Assembly (NCBI GenBank): GCA_032718475.1
Contig: JAUCBJ010008911.1
Coordinates: 1 to 33,715 of the forward strand
Direction: 5' to 3'
Length of the DNA: 33,715 nucleotides
From: Nemertoderma westbladi
Taxonomy: Eukaryota; Xenacoelomorpha; Nemertodermatida; Nemertodermatidae
Positions within the stretch are counted from its first letter, which is position 1, and each line of letters begins with the position of its first letter. The position numbers were made by a program, and so were the translations under genes. The notes below the pieces were generated by a model that was not told where the DNA came from, made no database searches, and saw only the letters and a list, made by a program, of their open reading frames with translations. Shown here piece by piece: positions 8,696 through 18,578 of the stretch.

Positions 8696-9597
8696 CACTA
8701 GACGAACCACCGGAAAGTAGCGACATGTGCTATGGCACTGCAATGATCCCATTGGAGCGGACTAGTACATACCCTTTAGGTATTACTAACTTACCTACTT
8801 TGACTTCCTTGAATTATGACAAAGGTGTGGCAACAGCGATCACACTCCGCTCAAGGAAAATACTTGACTTACAGCCCACGGCTAAACATGTGACCAAGGT
8901 TAGGAGGCATACAAGCCCACACGAACATACTGATACCGTAGAGTTGAAACCGTTACTACCAGTCAATTCACTGAGTGCAGACTGTAATGGTAAGACCGTG
9001 GAGATTGAAGTACTTAAGGACTCAGACAAACCCATTGTACAAAGGGAGACACTCACCGGAAGGCCCGCGGGCCTACCAAGTCCGAACAAGTATCCACACT
9101 TTGACTATACCTTACCTGACGACGTCACCAACACTTACATTGACAGGATAGTTAACCTAACTATATCATGGACGGACATGTGCCGCAAGTTAGCATGGCT
9201 CAAACGTTTGAGACAATATGCCAGATGCAAACACGACTTTCCAAGTAGACTTACCTTGGCTGAAATTGGTAGTTGTGAAGTTGATAATATTAAACATTAT
9301 CAATTGCGATATTTCGCACGAGAGTTCACAGCGATCAATCAGGGTAAACAGATCAAGTCTTCACCGATCTTGAGTTGGAGTCCAATAATTTACAAGGGCT
9401 TACTTTGTCATAAGTCCAGACTCCAAAACTTTGACTTCGCATTAGACTTTAGGTATCCTATCATCATACCGCAACACCATGAGTTACAGCGCGATATGAT
9501 ACTGGATGCACACGTACAACTCAAACACATAGGTAGACACCACTGTCTATCACACTTACACTCAAGGTTTGTACTGATAGGCCTAGTAAGGCACTGA
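8596..9597 (+). pseudogene. BEL/Pao pol: pre-integrase and integrase zinc-binding region
   Basis: The 333-codon frame begins with the repeat tail and a linker. Its second half carries LTLAEIGSCEVDNIKHYQLR, SPIIYKGLLCHKSRLQNFDF, IIPQHHELQRDMILDAHVQL and KHIGRHHCLSHL, matching the H-H part of the integrase zinc-binding (H2C2-type) domain. The C-C part (CIICKK, first Cys codon 9615-9617) lies in the next frame after a TGA at 9595-9597. The palindrome variant at 9058 reads GRPAGLP in frame here. Confidence 0.9.
9058..9077. repeat. GRLASLP palindrome copy 7 (compensated variant)
   Basis: GGAAGGCCCGCGGGCCTACC is in frame as GRPAGLP. Relative to the common form, T-T became C-C on one side and A became G on the other, so every inner-stem base still pairs. 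Both strands again encode the same heptapeptide (GRPAGLP). Confidence 0.92.
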
Positions 9598-9602
9598 GTT
9601 CA

Positions 9603-10403
9603 GTGACACGTAACTGTATTATTTGTAAGAAGGTGCACGCGAGGATAGGACACCAAGAGATGAGTGAACTACCATTAGCAAGGTTACAGGCCTTTAGACC
9701 CCCTTTCACTGAGACGGGGATAGACTGTTTTGGACCCATAATTGTGAAACGCAGAAGGGTACAGGTAAAACGCTGGGGATTAATCTTCACCTGCATGGCC
9801 AGCAGAGCTGTCCATATTGAACGTGTGACAGATTTAACCACCAACGCCTTTATCCTAGCATTATGGTGATTTATCGCTAGACGTGGATTGGTCAAATCCA
9901 TATATTGCGACCAAGGGACTAACTTTGTGGGTGCACGGAATGAAATCTCCAGAGCTTTAAGGAGATTGGACCAAAATCTAATTTCTCACGAACTACGTCC
10001 TCACAACATTGTCTGGAGCTTTAACACTTCTGACAGTCCGTGGAGAGGCGGAGTTTGGGAAAGATTGATTGGTTCAATCAAAACGGCTATGGCGAAAGTA
10101 ATACCGACGCAACGCATCTTAACAGACGACCAACTGACAACGTTGTTAATAGAAATCGAGGCGGTTCTGAATAACACATTGATCACAGACAACAACGACT
10201 CACATTTTGCCTTGACACCAGCGCACCTGCTTATGCAGGCGCCGACGACATTGTTGCCCACTTCGGTACCTGTCGATAGCGACGGTTATGGCAACAAAGC
10301 TTGGAAAATCACTCAATTATTAGCCAACAAATCTTGGGAAATATGGCAGAAGTACTATTTGCCCTCTATTTCGGCCAGAACCTCTTGGTATCTTAATACC
10401 TGA
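9603..10403 (+). pseudogene. BEL/Pao pol: integrase catalytic core
   Basis: One reading frame runs from 9603 to 10403, broken only by a TGA at 9867-9869. It contains CIICKK, ETGIDCFGPI (first catalytic Asp, codon 9723-9725), SIYCDQGTNFVGA (second Asp, codon 9909-9911) and WRGGVWERLIGSIK (Glu, codon 10059-10061). All three residues are in the same frame, 61 and 49 residues apart. The interrupting TGA sits where relatives typically have Arg in an RFIARRG-like stretch, so CGA-to-TGA decay is likely. The integrase would insert the element's cDNA into host DNA. The end contains the start of the DUF5641 tail (WEIWQKYYLPSI). Confidence 0.95.
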
Positions 10404-10601
10404 TGTCTACAACAGGTGACCATGTTTTATTGGCTGAAACCAATTTGAAACAACGGTTTTGGCTGTCTGGAGTCATTTTGACCACACACCCGACATCTGG
10501 CGTAGTAAGGACAGTAACTGTACGGACAATCGATGGTCGTACCGATGATAGGCCTGTACAGTACAACGTCTCGTGCTCCTTGAGGAGACTAGAAACAAGA
10601 C
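10403..10601 (+). pseudogene. BEL/Pao pol C-terminal DUF5641-like tail
   Basis: In the frame after a stop at 10401-10403 the sequence reads TGDHVLLAETNLKQRFWLSG and later TSGVVRTVTVRTIDG and DRPVQYNVSCSL. This is the compact beta-rich tail (GD-VLL ... G-VR-V-V-T ... RP) that ends BEL/Pao pol proteins. The coding sequence is cut by the LINE fragment that starts at about 10602. Confidence 0.85.
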
Positions 10602-10951
10602 TACTACTAGGATCGGCATGCTGCATTGCAGCTGCATTTTTAAGAATGCTGTGCCGGCTTGTCAACAAAATTGCACCGCCACAACTCCCTATCACCCATG
10701 ACATTTGCTAGATCATCCGCATCTTCAAGGCCAGTGTCCTTTAAGATGCGTCTCAAGAAAGTCATGGGCTGTCCACCATGCTTATTCACTCCATGAGGCT
10801 GCCAAAGTACAAGATTATGCACTGGCTGGTCCTCACGGCGAAAGCAATGTCCTGCAAAGCGGAGGCGATTTTGTTCTAGTGTCAAGCTTGGGGGAACCAA
10901 AGAGACACCTCCAATGTTATATAGTGTCTGGTTGGAGATGTGTGCATTGTA
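10602..10951 (-). mobile_element. LINE 3'-end fragment inserted at the end of BEL pol
   Basis: The minus strand encodes the C-terminal end of the LINE ORF: SNQTLYNIGGVSLVPPSLTL, RLRFAGHCFRRED, WQPHG, GGQPMTFLRRILKDTGLE and ANVMGDRELWRCNFV. It is nearly identical to the copy at 25084-27004 up to 10951, where similarity stops (5' truncation, typical of LINEs). GAAACAAGAC occurs at 10592-10601 and again at 10974-10983, a candidate target duplication. The shared 3' end begins with CTAGGATCGGCATGCTG on the plus strand in both copies. Confidence 0.9.
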
Positions 10952-10983
10952 CAAAGAGAACAAGAACAGGAATGAAACAAGAC

Positions 10984-11783
10984 AGGAGACTATAAATCTC
11001 CACCCAACATTTGTAAATAGAGATGTGGGACCCTTGATGGTCGCCACATAGCCTTACAGTATTCTAGTATTTTGTATTACTGTACATTTGTATTCCTCTT
11101 CACTGTAGATTGAAGACAGGGGTGGAATTCCATTGTCTTTATATGTGAACATGGAGGGTAGTACCCTTATGTATCACATAGGAACGGGATTGTGTGTACA
11201 GTAGGAATGGAATTCCACTTGGAACCCACAAATGAGACAATTTTTCAAAAATTTTAGATAAATCCATTCATTTGGATTTAGATTTAAGAAAAATGATTCT
11301 CCAGTGGATGGATTCTAGGATATGGAACCTAGGATATGGATATGGATCTAGGATGGAACCAAAATTGGGGAGGGACAAGAGCGGATGGAAGGCTTGAGAG
11401 CCTACCAATATATTTTTTTGGAAAATAAAATCGGCCTTGTTCTAAAGTCTTGTCTATTATTATATTTTAGTCTGATTATTTCTCGACTGCATTATTTTTT
11501 CTGGGAGTAGTTTAGGATTAAAAGGTGAGTATTTTAGTTATAGTTTATATTTTAGTTTTAGGTATATTAGTTTACCCAGAATTCGTTTTTTATCGGCACA
11601 TTTTTTTGTATTAGGAGCCAGTGCGAAATCACGCGGAACCCGAAGTCTTAGGCAAATGGGTAGGGGTTTTAGCGCAAAGTTGAGCTGAAGGCTGACAAAA
11701 CTGTAAGTCTCCTCACATCTAACCTCTGTTTGTGCTTCCTCTAGTAGAACGTAATGATACGTAACCATATATATGCGTATATA
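10984..11783. other. Non-coding stretch between the BEL element and the unrecognised unit
   Basis: No gene is recognisable. Bases 11140-11220 contain two related GGAATTCCA blocks and a GGTAGTACCCTTA stretch. Bases 11300-11350 hold GGATATGGA/CTAGGATATGGA short repeats. One palindrome copy lies at 11387. Bases 11407-11750 are AT-rich. This could be leader or LTR sequence of the following unit, but no repeat pair supports that. Confidence 0.5.
11387..11406. repeat. GRLASLP palindrome copy 8 (outside an ORF)
   Basis: GGAAGGCTTGAGAGCCTACC has its only change (C to A) in the loop, leaving the AGGCT/AGCCT stem intact. It is the clearest copy outside recognisable coding sequence, upstream of the unit starting at 11784. 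Confidence 0.9.
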
Positions 11784-14258
11784 ATGGCTGAGAGGATGTA
11801 TAAGGAGTTACGACAGGGATTTACGCTGGAGCAGGAGCACGAGGCGCCATTTAATCGATATGGAGCCAAGAACTTAAACGTGTTTATAGTTGAGAGTATG
11901 GCTAGAAGTACAGCCAAGCTCGCAAAGTCCAAGGCGGATCCAAACTTCACGTGACAGCGACTAGACGCCTATAACAAGAGAGCGGAGGAGTTACGTACGG
12001 AGTTCAATGCGTTGTACCCCTACGATGCGTTATGCGATGCCAGCGACGTTTGCGAGGACCCCGACACGGAGATACGCCGATTATATCACATGCTGCAATA
12101 TTTGACAGTGAGTGAACCCTTGCCTGTAGCTAGGGACGAATTTGATGGGATACATCTTTATAGACGTGCTCAAGGAGCGGATCCGGAAACTAAGGAAGCG
12201 TTCTCCATTTATAAACTGTTCTATAAATGTGGAGGATGTATGTGTATGCAAGATAACGCGATTCCTATGCTCTTGAACCCGGAGAACTGCGAGCCGATAT
12301 TAGTGCGTTGCCCAAACCACCAGAGTCTGCGTTACCAAGAAGGCAGATACCCTTTGACGAATCTGTACCACTCGTTTAAGATGAATGGACCGAACATGGG
12401 CGAGATTGTTGTTTATGAACCCAAATTAGTCGAACCAGACGTCTACAGTATGGTAATAGACGAGTCTAATAAGTCGACACAGGAGAAGAGGGAAGCTCTT
12501 AGCATATATAGGGCATACAAGGCGTACGAGAAATGCGAGATTGAGGAGTTTGGCGGAAGGCTCGCGAGCCTACCATTCTATTGGATATCCTACGATCAAA
12601 CCGAACCCAAGGAGATGACACCCGAGCTCTTCGATAGTATCTCCTTTGCTCAGCGTTTGTCGCAGAGACTGCAGATACCACACATCGAGATGACGCGAGA
12701 ATCTCAACCCCACCCTGCCAAGACGGTAGTGCCGGTCGCGAGGACAACTAACTTTCCTATTAGCATACCGACCCGAGAGGAGACGACCTACGAGATTCCC
12801 ATAGTTGAACACCCGGAGATCATTTCGAACCTGGATTTCCTCCTATCGGTAATGTTTGGCGATGTGTTAGAGGAAGCGGAGTTGCATAGAACAATAGTTC
12901 AAAAAATTGTACGCAACGTGAGTCCACATATTACTGACTTTAAGGAAGTTGATCGCGCGGGGACGGATATCGCACCTTGAATCCTTCGAGGGTATTTGGC
13001 AAAGATGATTCGATTATGGATCAGAGTCGGCACATTCGAAACCGACACCGACATCGCGACCAATTGGACGGGAAAACCTATTACCCTCGATGACGAAAAG
13101 TCTATCGGGAGGATTTGGAACCCTAGCGACAATTTACTCGACGATTGGGATGCGATGAGTCGATCTCTGCAGGAGAATGGATACATGTTTTACGATAATG
13201 AAGGAGGAAGCCATCAGCAGAGCCTCACTTCAAAGACCATACAAATTCGAGCACCAGACGGAGTGTTACACGTCTTCAGCCGACAGAGGAGCGATCGAAA
13301 GATGCCGATGCCGGAAGGAACGATGCAAAGATATGCTATGATAAAATGGATAATTAAATCCATGGACCTAGCTTGTAGCATAGAGGCTAGGATGTTGCCA
13401 AAGGCCGTGCGCGACGTTGTACTTGATAAGAGTATCGTCAAGATCAGATCCGGTATATGGGAGGACCTTATTAGTGATTTCGCTGGAATGCCCGAGGAGG
13501 AGGATCGGTTGCCTACACCTTACGTGGATACTAGACCATTGTTGCTTTGGGCCATCGAGCAAGGATATTTTCGAGAATATAACACGCTTAAAACTGGAAC
13601 GGGTTATATATCATATCTCATGTTTAGTTGGGATTATAAGGAGTGCAAGAGGAGCAAATACACAGACGTATACGGTGAGGGAGATACCCCTAACGTGAAC
13701 GAGTTTGAGTCACAGCTAAAGTGGCGAGGATGTGTATATTGGGCGATCACCTCACCTCCGCGGATAATCTTGCAATACTATTTGGCGATCGTATCATCGG
13801 TAAACGTGTGTTTCATCGCCGATGTAGTGTCTAGGACTTTAAAGCAATATCCGTTATGTCTCGGCGGAGGACACACAGTTTACGAGGGAGGAAGGACGCA
13901 TACTGATGTATTCCGCCAATTTCTCAAACCATTTTACAACACCGATGCCCACTGTGAAGTTTTCACGCAAGCGGGATTCAGCGTTTTTAGAGATGTTTAT
14001 CTCACCCATGCGGGAAGCCTAGTTGACAGACCATCGATGTTGACGTTAGTACCCTATGACGGGGAACGCCACGCGGAGATTAAAGGCCCAGAAGGATCTT
14101 GGAAGGATCCGAGGACCCGCGACAATCGACGTACCGTTGCGCCAACTCATAGAGATAGAGGAGAATCTTCCGAGGAAGACTTGAACCGAGATACTCGACC
14201 TAGAGAAGAGCGACGCCATGGTTTGTGTGCAACCCACGGAGACGAACATACCGACTGA
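11784..14258 (+). pseudogene. Unrecognised long reading frame with two in-frame TGA codons
   Basis: A single frame extends from ATG 11784 to TGA 14256-14258, about 825 codons. It is interrupted only by TGA at 11952-11954 and TGA at 12978-12980, so the apparent ORFs 11784-11954, 12012-12980 and 12996-14258 are one frame. I do not recognise the protein. The first third has charged helices (MAERMYKELRQGFTLEQEHE) and a Cys-rich stretch (KLFYKCGGCMCMQDN). The middle contains GRLASLP in frame (palindrome at 12555). The last 60 residues are Arg/Glu-rich (TRDNRRTVAPTHRDRGESSE) like a disordered basic tail. No signal peptide and no RT, protease or integrase motif was seen. The zinc-knuckle ORF that overlaps its end suggests a Gag-like structural or nucleic-acid-binding protein. 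The two TGAs could be decayed CGA codons or, less likely, readthrough sites. Confidence 0.7.
12555..12574. repeat. GRLASLP palindrome copy 9
   Basis: GGAAGGCTCGCGAGCCTACC is in frame as GRLASLP inside the unrecognised ORF. It has the fully paired CTCGCGAG centre, as copy 1 does. Confidence 0.95.
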
Positions 14259-14655
14259 CCCCGATGATGAAGATTATCACGTGGATGGTAGCGCTCGCCC
14301 CATTGGAGATCTCATCTATGAGCGAGTTTGGTATCCTGCCAACACCATTTGTGACAGATGCGGGGCTACTGGCCATCACGCAAAGAAATGTGGAGCTAAA
14401 CATATATCTCTACCAGATTTAGTGTGCAACTGGTGTGGGGATCAATGGTCACACACTTTCTACACCTGCTGGCGCTTCGTAGCTCAATGCATGTATTGTA
14501 ACATCAAAGGTCATAGGGCGTCTGAATGCCAACTTAGGGACGTTCCCTATGAGCATATGTCGGTAAAGATCACCCGACAGCTATTTGACCATTGGGAGAA
14601 TTTAGCAGACGAGCATGTCTCGACGCAGCGATACGACGCAACGATATCGACGTAA
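14218..14655 (+). CDS. Triple zinc-knuckle ORF (gag/nucleocapsid-like)
   Basis: The 145-codon frame contains three consecutive Cys-His clusters: CDRCGATGHHAKKC and CMYCNIKGHRASEC, both exact C-x2-C-x4-H-x4-C knuckles, with CNWCGDQWSHTFYTC (C-x2-C-x5-H-x4-C) between them. Such clusters bind single-stranded nucleic acid in Gag nucleocapsids and in host CNBP-like proteins. The ORF overlaps the end of the preceding frame by 41 bases in the +1 position. It is either the continuation of the same protein after a frameshift (programmed or mutational) or a separate gene. The ATG at 14218 is the first in frame. The neighbouring long frame and the shared palindrome argue for a retroelement or virus-like origin over a host gene. 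Confidence 0.8.
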   Translation: MVCVQPTETNIPTDPDDEDYHVDGSARPIGDLIYERVWYPANTICDRCGATGHHAKKCGAKHISLPDLVCNWCGDQWSHTFYTCWRFVAQCMYCNIKGHRASECQLRDVPYEHMSVKITRQLFDHWENLADEHVSTQRYDATIST

Positions 14656-14693
14656 ACCCTCTCATTATGTAGAAGGAAGGATACGTGTCAGCT

Positions 14694-14727
14694 ATGCCTC
14701 AATATTACGAACTTTTAGAGGTACTAG
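14694..14727 (+). pseudogene. 5' part of an ORF split by the hAT insertion
   Basis: ATG 14694 opens a frame that reaches the hAT insertion point at 14727 (MPQYYELLEVL). If the hAT element and one target-duplication copy are ignored, the frame continues without shift into 19003-19274. This is direct evidence that the hAT jumped into a formerly continuous ORF. The protein is not recognised. Confidence 0.6.
14720..14727. repeat. hAT target-site duplication, left copy
   Basis: GGTACTAG immediately precedes the element and is repeated exactly at 18995-19002. Eight bases is the hAT-superfamily duplication length. Confidence 0.96.
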
Positions 14728-14754
14728 TAGTGCTGCGAACTGAAACAATATTTG

Positions 14755-14960
14755 ACTAGTTTCAGTTTCAGTTTCAGTTCCAGTTTCAGTTCGAATAAAC
14801 CTATTTATTTCAGTTCCAGTTGCAGTTCCAGTTTCAAAAAAAAAATAGTTTCAGTTTCAGTTCATGTTTCAGTTTGAATGAGGCTGTTTATTTAAGTTCC
14901 AGTTTCAGTTCCAGTTCCTGAAAAAAAATAGTTTCAGTTTCAATTCAAGTTTCATAACAA
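14755..14960. repeat. hAT left subterminal hexamer array
   Basis: There are roughly 25 copies of CAGTTTC/CAGTTCC-type hexamers (AGTTTC, AGTTCC), interrupted by short A-runs. The mirrored array lies at the right end. In hAT transposons, such repeated subterminal motifs are transposase-binding sites. Confidence 0.9.
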
Positions 14961-15940
14961 TACTACGTAATAACAAGGCCTGCCGCTGTCATCCTATAGC
15001 AACCACAATACTGTATATATATTCAGTACTACCTGTATATATTTATATTTATGGGCCAGTGTTGAAAAATCCAGAATTATACGAATATTAATTATTATCC
15101 TACAATAACTGAATAATAATTATAGTAGTAGTAATTTTATTGACAGAATATAGGAATAATACCTATATAAACCACCGCAAAGCAATGCAGGTAATATTAA
15201 CATTCGCAATACCTTCCCAAAAGTTAATAATTACAAACTCCGCTGGGTGGAGCTGAAAACAGGCCTTTACTATACCGTATGTATAGTATCAAAGGCTGAA
15301 CAGAGGCCTACCAGTACTACAGAATAATATTCCAGAATATAATTATTTTAGAGCCAATCTCTGACCAACTCCATCACCAAGGGTTACTGCTTATTGCTTT
15401 TATCATAGGCTTCTCCCTGCATAGCTTACACTACACAACTTACAAATACTATATCGGGGATGGTTGAGCACGGTAATTCAGTCTTCTGCGTGCACGGCCT
15501 ACTTGCTAGTAACTTTGTATAAAGAGAGTTGACATTATAAGAATCGTTCTAGCTAAAACAACGTACCAGTGCAGTAGAGTAGCTTGGTTCTTTCAACATT
15601 TTTTTTACTTAATTATTACTAAGTGTTCGTAGTAGTTTGTTGTATGTTGAATTCTGAGCTGAAATGTTTAGGTTGGGTTGTCTGTCAATTATGACATACA
15701 TCGATACATGTTCACAATTTTCATCATATAATTAATGTAGAAGTAAACTACTTTTTATCCCCCCCTGAAATTGTTTGTTTGGCAAATTGGCACCCTACTG
15801 AATAATGTACTATTCTGGCTGCCTTCGCATTGCGTTCATAAATAAAATAATATTACAATGATTAGGCCTAAACAGTACATATACAGTACAAATGATTTGC
15901 ATCGTTTGCAGTGGCTTAATGTATTTTTTCCATTTCCGCA

Positions 15941-16504
15941 ATGACTTCAACTAGCCAAGCCTGCACAACCGGCAGACAGCAGACATCAGCCATTCATTTA
16001 TTCTACAAGAGGGAAGGTGACGCTTTTCGTTGTAATTATGTGAATGATGATGATCAACAGTGTGAGTTTCAGTCAAAGTGTGCCAACGGTCCAAGTAATT
16101 TAAAAAAACATTTAGAGCGGCGTCATCCAATACTATATGAAAAATTTAAATCGGCTGAGAAAGATATATTAAGTATAAAAGAAGCAGAGGCAATAAAAAA
16201 ATCCAAACTTCAAGCTCAAACTGGTTCTTTAGATGATTATTTAACCGTAAAGAAGGCAAAAGTTTCAACTGGAGAAGGAGAATCTCTCGTTCCCATTTTC
16301 AATCAGCAGCATTATCGACAACGGCACTTTAATAAGTTGCTAGCTACGTTTGTTGCTGTGTCACCACGTGGAAGTTTGCACATATGTTTACGCAGAAAGA
16401 GTACGGGTTTCAAAAGATTATTTCATATGTTAGTGATGGGAAATTTGGCATACCACATCATCAAACTATTTACAATATCATTAAAAAACAATCTGACTTC
16501 ATAG
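15941..16504 (+). pseudogene. hAT transposase N-terminus with BED zinc finger
   Basis: ATG 15941 starts a frame with FYKREGDAFRCNY, a Cys pair and HLERRHP near residues 25-65, forming the C-C-H-H BED-type zinc finger that binds the transposon ends. The correct reading passes to another frame near 16350-16385: the 16384 frame begins MFTQKEYGFQKII, typical of the region after the BED finger. A frameshift therefore breaks the gene here and the last part of this ORF is out of frame. Confidence 0.9.
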
Positions 16505-16911
16505 AATCAACCATAAAGAAAGAGATTACAACTGTGTCTTCAAATACGAAGGATCCCGTGTTGCCACTTTGCCAAACAAATATCGATTGCTGGACCCGTA
16601 AAGGCTATAAGGGTTCCTTTATTGGTGAAACCATAAACTTCTATGACTTTAATAAGGAATGTGCCGTTCAGAGAACAATCGCAATAGATGAATTCGAATA
16701 TCCTCATACTAGCCAGCGAATTATTGATAAATACGCGGCAATTCATGAACAATATGGGATTAAACCAACTCAAGTGGCATTATCATTTACAGATAATGCT
16801 GCCAATATGGTGAAAGCATTTAACTTGTTAGACGACCGTGATACAGTGGCTGATCCTGCATACGGTTCATGTACTTATGGAGTTGTAATTAATTTTTTAT
16901 TTTATATTTAA
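16384..16911 (+). pseudogene. hAT transposase catalytic part 1
   Basis: The frame holds GIPHHQTIYNIIKK, then TNIDCWTRKGYKGSF with the first catalytic Asp (codon 16585-16587) in the family form T-x-D-x-W-T. It continues with TIAIDEFEYPHTSQRI and SFTDNAANMVKAF with the second catalytic Asp (codon 16792-16794; family form TDN-A-NM). It loses similarity after YGSC near 16875. Bases 16912-17300 are AT-rich with only weak coding character, probably an intron or decayed sequence. Confidence 0.93.
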
Positions 16912-17304
16912 TTATTCATATTCATTCATAAAAATTACCCATAGGAATTGTTCACGAAGTACTTCACCCTCAGAAGTGGAGGGGGCGGGGCCGGGGGTTG
17001 GGTATATCTGAGGGGGATAAAATGAAATAAATGGCATCAAAAACACGGAAAATAAACACTATTTAAAATGAAGGCTAAAAAATTTTAAAACTAAAACCTT
17101 ATAAATTGCTAAAAGCAATTGAAAATAGTGAAAAGGTTATACTTTCCAATAATTTTTTTCTTGAATCGTTTCATTTGTTTAGTATATTATCTCAACGTAA
17201 GGGGCATTATATGAAATGCATCCTTATTCAGCGTGTTTTAATTAGTTATTATTCTAGAAAAAAACATACAGAATCTTTTAAAATCACAATATATTGAACT
17301 ACAA

Positions 17305-17802
17305 TTGCATAAGTACATTATTTCCTTAGCATCTGAAAACGCACAAGGGGAAAATGAAGCAGATACTGCATTTGAACGTCTCATTAATGACTTAGCAACA
17401 TTGGATAACAACCTTCGCCACTACGGCGATCCTATACATTCCAAGAATTTAGCGATGAAATTATGTTTCAAGCCACAATATAAATCAGTGGGAAATTTAA
17501 TTGCTAGTGCTAGATCTCTTGTTAATACGATATCAAGATCCCCATCACTAAAACAGGCATGGGATCGCGTGTGCACTTTATCACTAGTTGGTGATGTTGC
17601 AACACGATTTGATTCGATTTTTTTACTGACATCTCGGTTAGAAAATACGAAAGTAGTGGCGGCATTACCAACATTTGTTATGGAGAATTCAATAACAACA
17701 AACCTTCTTCCTGGAACATACTTATGGGGTGAACTGGAGTCATTTAACCGTCTCATGGAGCCCGTCTATAATGCAACGTTAATCCTCAGTAAGGACCACT
17801 AA
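17305..17802 (+). pseudogene. hAT transposase middle (insertion domain) part
   Basis: The 165-codon frame includes RHYGDPIHSKNLAMKLCFKP, SLKQAWDRVCTLSLVGDVAT and RFDSIFLLTSRLENTKVVAA. The VGDVATRFDS segment occupies the place of the family's DVPTRWNS box. It ends prematurely because of a 20-bp tandem duplication at 17781-17820. Skipping one duplicate copy keeps the frame open into 17847-18578, so this duplication alone separates the two ORFs. Confidence 0.85.
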
Positions 17803-17820
17803 TCCTCAGTAAGGACCACT
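17781..17820. repeat. Perfect 20-bp tandem duplication in the transposase
   Basis: AATCCTCAGTAAGGACCACT is present twice, head to tail, without mismatch. Twenty is not a multiple of three, so the duplication shifts the frame and creates the TAA stop just after it. Perfect identity implies a recent event. Confidence 0.97.
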
Positions 17821-17821
17821 T

Positions 17822-18578
17822 CAGTATATGTAACTTATTTCCAGTAATGATACTCTTGCTACCTCGTCACTTGGAGAAGGAAACACACCCACAATCAAGT
17901 TTTCCAAAACTTGCAAAAGCAATATTGGAGGACATTAAAAGACGTTTTTCATGGCTGCGAAATAACCCATATTTCCAACTTCTGACCTGTCTAGACCCAG
18001 GGTATAGCATAATATTTAGCAAGCCACCATTCTCATCCCACTTGGAGGAAATGACGGAGTTACTTGTAATTGAATATAAGACATGGGTGGCTGAGTCAAC
18101 TGACTCAATCAACAATGTAGAAGAGGCTCCAATTGCTCAAGATAATGGTCCAAGTTCAAGCGATTCAAAAACTGATGAATGGGATTATTTCTTTGATGAT
18201 CAGCCAGAATCGATACCACCAGTGTCTCAGGGTTCACAGGTTTACCAACAACCAACTGTGCATCCTATTCAGGGGCAGTTCACTGATTATCGTCAGGAAC
18301 ATCATCAATCTCACCCCCCAGCTATTAATATCAATGATTTGATCGCGCGGGCTGATGCACTGCATGTGTACTGGCGCAGCAAGCGTCACCAATGGCCTGA
18401 ATTAGCAACATTTGCACTCGCTCATTTGGCATTTTCTGGCGCTGGAATCGGTGTGGAGCGTTTGTTTTCTGGCGCTGCTATACAATCAGATGGGCGGCTT
18501 CGTTCAGTATCCAATACTGCACTCCGCCAGAGGACCCTAATTGCCTCAAACAAAAACCTTGTCGAACATATTGATTAA
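17822..18578 (+). pseudogene. hAT transposase C-terminus with hATC dimerisation domain
   Basis: The frame contains HLEKETHPQSSFPKLAKAIL, RFSWLRNNPYFQLLTCLDPG, an acidic Ser/Gln-rich linker (about residues 90-165) and the hATC end: ALHVYWRSKRHQWPELATFA, then GIGVERLFSGAA with the catalytic Glu (codon 18456-18458; family form SERVFS) and ALRQRTLIASNKNL. hATC mediates transposase dimerisation. It ends in TAA at 18576. The ATG at 17847 is only the first Met after the duplication, not the true start. Confidence 0.94.

Larger units (their letters stand above)
2893..10601 (+). mobile_element. BEL/Pao LTR retrotransposon, decayed internal region
   Basis: Plus-strand coding remnants follow BEL/Pao order: gag coiled coil, gag core, CCHC zinc knuckle, aspartic protease, reverse transcriptase (YVDD), RNase H (FSDAS, LNPADIASRGM), integrase (zinc-binding region then D-D-E) and the C-terminal DUF5641-like tail. 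Reading frames are broken by at least a dozen stops or frameshifts, so this copy is not functional. I could not find a matching pair of LTRs. The 5' boundary is unclear (gag sequence is recognisable from about 2893), and the 3' end is cut by a LINE at about 10602. Seven of the eleven palindromes in this window lie in or just upstream of this element. Confidence 0.95.

Noticed and set aside
14755-14960. CRISPR-like repeat array
   Set aside because: The units are 6-7 bp, contiguous and degenerate with no spacers, and lie in a eukaryotic transposon end; they are subterminal motifs.
16912-17300. A separate gene between hAT transposase parts
   Set aside because: Only weak AT-rich frames occur; position and flanks fit a decayed or intronic part of the same transposase.
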